NCBI GenBank assembly: GCA_016210375.1
Contig: JACQUH010000244.1
Span: 1 to 6,278, forward strand
Reading direction: 5' to 3'
Length of the DNA: 6,278 nt
DNA from: Chloroflexota bacterium
Lineage (GTDB): Bacteria; Chloroflexota; Dehalococcoidia; Lucifugimonadales; JACPCL1
The notes under the pieces: generated by a model
Seen by the model: the letters and a program-made list of their open reading frames with translations, nothing else
Told to the model about the DNA's origin: nothing
The model's database searches: none
Program-made: the position numbers and the translations under genes
Shown: positions 5,431 to 6,278 of the stretch, piece after piece
Position numbering within the stretch: the first letter of the stretch is position 1
Layout: every line of letters starts with the position of its first letter

Positions 5431-6278
5431 TCACCTGTTCAGCCTCTCCCTGAGCGCGGCGACCAGCTCCGTGATCGGCACGCGGGTCTGCTGCATAGTA
5501 TCCCGGTCGCGGATGGTGACGGCGTTATCCTGCTCCACGGTCTGGAAGTCCACGGTGACGCACAGGGGCGTGCCGATCTCGTCCTGGCGGCGGTAGCGGC
5601 GTCCGATGCTCTGGGCGTCGTCGTACTGGGCGACGAAGCGCTTGCGCACCAGGTCGTAGACCTCGCGGGCCTTGGGGGCGAGCCTGGCGTTGCGGGAGAG
5701 GGGCAGCACGGCGACCTTGACGGGCGCGATGGACGGGTGCAGGCGCAGGACGACGCGCTTCTCGGTCTTGCCCTCGCCCTCGCCGGTGGGCGCTTCCTCT
5801 TCGGCGTAGGCGTTAATGAGCAGGGTGAGGAGGATGCGGTCCACGCCGCAGGCCGGCTCGATGACGTAGGGGACGACGTGTCCCGACGTGTCGGGATCAA
5901 AGTACTCCAGCTTGACGCCGGTGGCCTTAGAGTGGACGGTGAGGTCGTAGTCGCTTCGGTTGGCGATGCCCATCAGCTCGCCCCAACCCCAGGGGAAGGC
6001 GTACTCGATGTCCGAGGTGGCCTTGGAGTAGTGGGAGAGCTCCGCCTTTTCGTGGGGGCGGACGCGCAGCTTGTCCGGGGCGATGCCCATGGCCTGGAAC
6101 CAGTCCTGAAAGGCAGCAATCCATTTGGCGTGCCAGTCGTCGTCCGTGCCGGGCTGGACGAAGAACTCCAGCTCCATCTGCTCGAACTCGCGGGTGCGGA
6201 AGATGAAATTGCCGACGGTAATCTCGTTGCGGAAGGACTTGCCCTGCTGGCCGATGCCGAAGGGGAGCTTGCGGCGCG
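5431..6278 (-). CDS. glyQS: Glycyl-tRNA synthetase, alpha2 type (5' end beyond window)
   Basis: This is the C-terminal 281 residues of a class II synthetase that charges tRNA-Gly with glycine in the cytoplasm. The frame is open to the right edge, so the roughly 170-180 N-terminal residues, including motif 1, lie outside. Within the window, class II motif 2 reads GKSFRNEI followed by FIFRTREFEQMELEFF. Motif 3 is EPACGVDRILLTLLINAY with the ATP-binding Arg. Between them are the HYSKATSDIEYAFPWGWGEL and GIANRSDYDL segments of the glycine pocket. The anticodon-binding domain starts near LHPSIAPVKVAVLPL, includes DAQSIGRRYRRQDEIGTPLCVTVD, and ends in ALRERLNR. This is the single-chain dimeric enzyme found in archaea, eukaryotes and some bacteria, not the alpha2beta2 GlyQ/GlyS of E. 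coli. A short acidic EEEAPTGEGEG insert precedes the anticodon domain. The ATG at 6177 is internal, not the start. Confidence 0.96.
   Translation of the reverse strand, partial: RRKLPFGIGQQGKSFRNEITVGNFIFRTREFEQMELEFFVQPGTDDDWHAKWIAAFQDWFQAMGIAPDKLRVRPHEKAELSHYSKATSDIEYAFPWGWGELMGIANRSDYDLTVHSKATGVKLEYFDPDTSGHVVPYVIEPACGVDRILLTLLINAYAEEEAPTGEGEGKTEKRVVLRLHPSIAPVKVAVLPLSRNARLAPKAREVYDLVRKRFVAQYDDAQSIGRRYRRQDEIGTPLCVTVDFQTVEQDNAVTIRDRDTMQQTRVPITELVAALRERLNR

Overview
The window is GC-rich bacterial DNA, about 65% G+C in hand-counted lines of the metabolic genes. It is densely coding, with clear AAGGAG/AGGAGG-type ribosome binding sites. It looks chromosomal: a housekeeping aminoacyl-tRNA synthetase sits beside catabolic enzymes, and I see no transposase, integrase, rRNA, tRNA or CRISPR array. 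The long Thr-Pro-Ala linker in an exported domain, the alpha2-type glycyl-tRNA synthetase and the metabolic gene mix would fit Chloroflexota (Dehalococcoidia/SAR202-like). That assignment is inference from gene content, not proof.

Layout, left to right. (1) Bases 1-875, minus strand: a membrane-anchored J-domain (DnaJ-like) protein that runs off the left edge, so its C-terminus is missing. (2) Bases 899-2242, minus: an M20 amidohydrolase/peptidase with its metal ligands in place. (3) Bases 2334-3293, minus: an ornithine cyclodeaminase/mu-crystallin family oxidoreductase. These three genes face the same way, in the transcription order OCD-like, M20, J-protein, with gaps of 91 and 23 bases, so they may form one transcription unit. 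(4) Bases 3294-3509: a divergent intergenic region holding a heptamer tandem repeat (eight full GGGCATA/G units), a TATACT -10-like box for the leftward unit and a weak promoter candidate for the rightward gene. (5) Bases 3510-4499, plus: a glyoxylate/hydroxypyruvate reductase (D-2-hydroxyacid dehydrogenase family). (6) Bases 4516-5346, minus and convergent with (5): an APH(3')-type aminoglycoside phosphotransferase homologue with the full catalytic set. (7) Bases 5431-6278, minus: the C-terminal two-thirds of glycyl-tRNA synthetase, whose 5' end lies beyond the right edge.

How they may work together: the M20 hydrolase (amide bond cleavage of an N-acyl or peptide substrate) and the OCD-like enzyme (amino or imino acid conversion) could act in sequence on an amino-acid-derived compound, with the divergent reductase handling a 2-oxo acid or glyoxylate. 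This is inferred from proximity and family chemistry only. The most unusual gene is the J-domain protein: a cytoplasmic HPD-containing J domain, one membrane segment, a Thr/Pro linker and an outside domain. Its base composition (about 50-58% G+C in sampled lines) is visibly lower than that of its neighbours.
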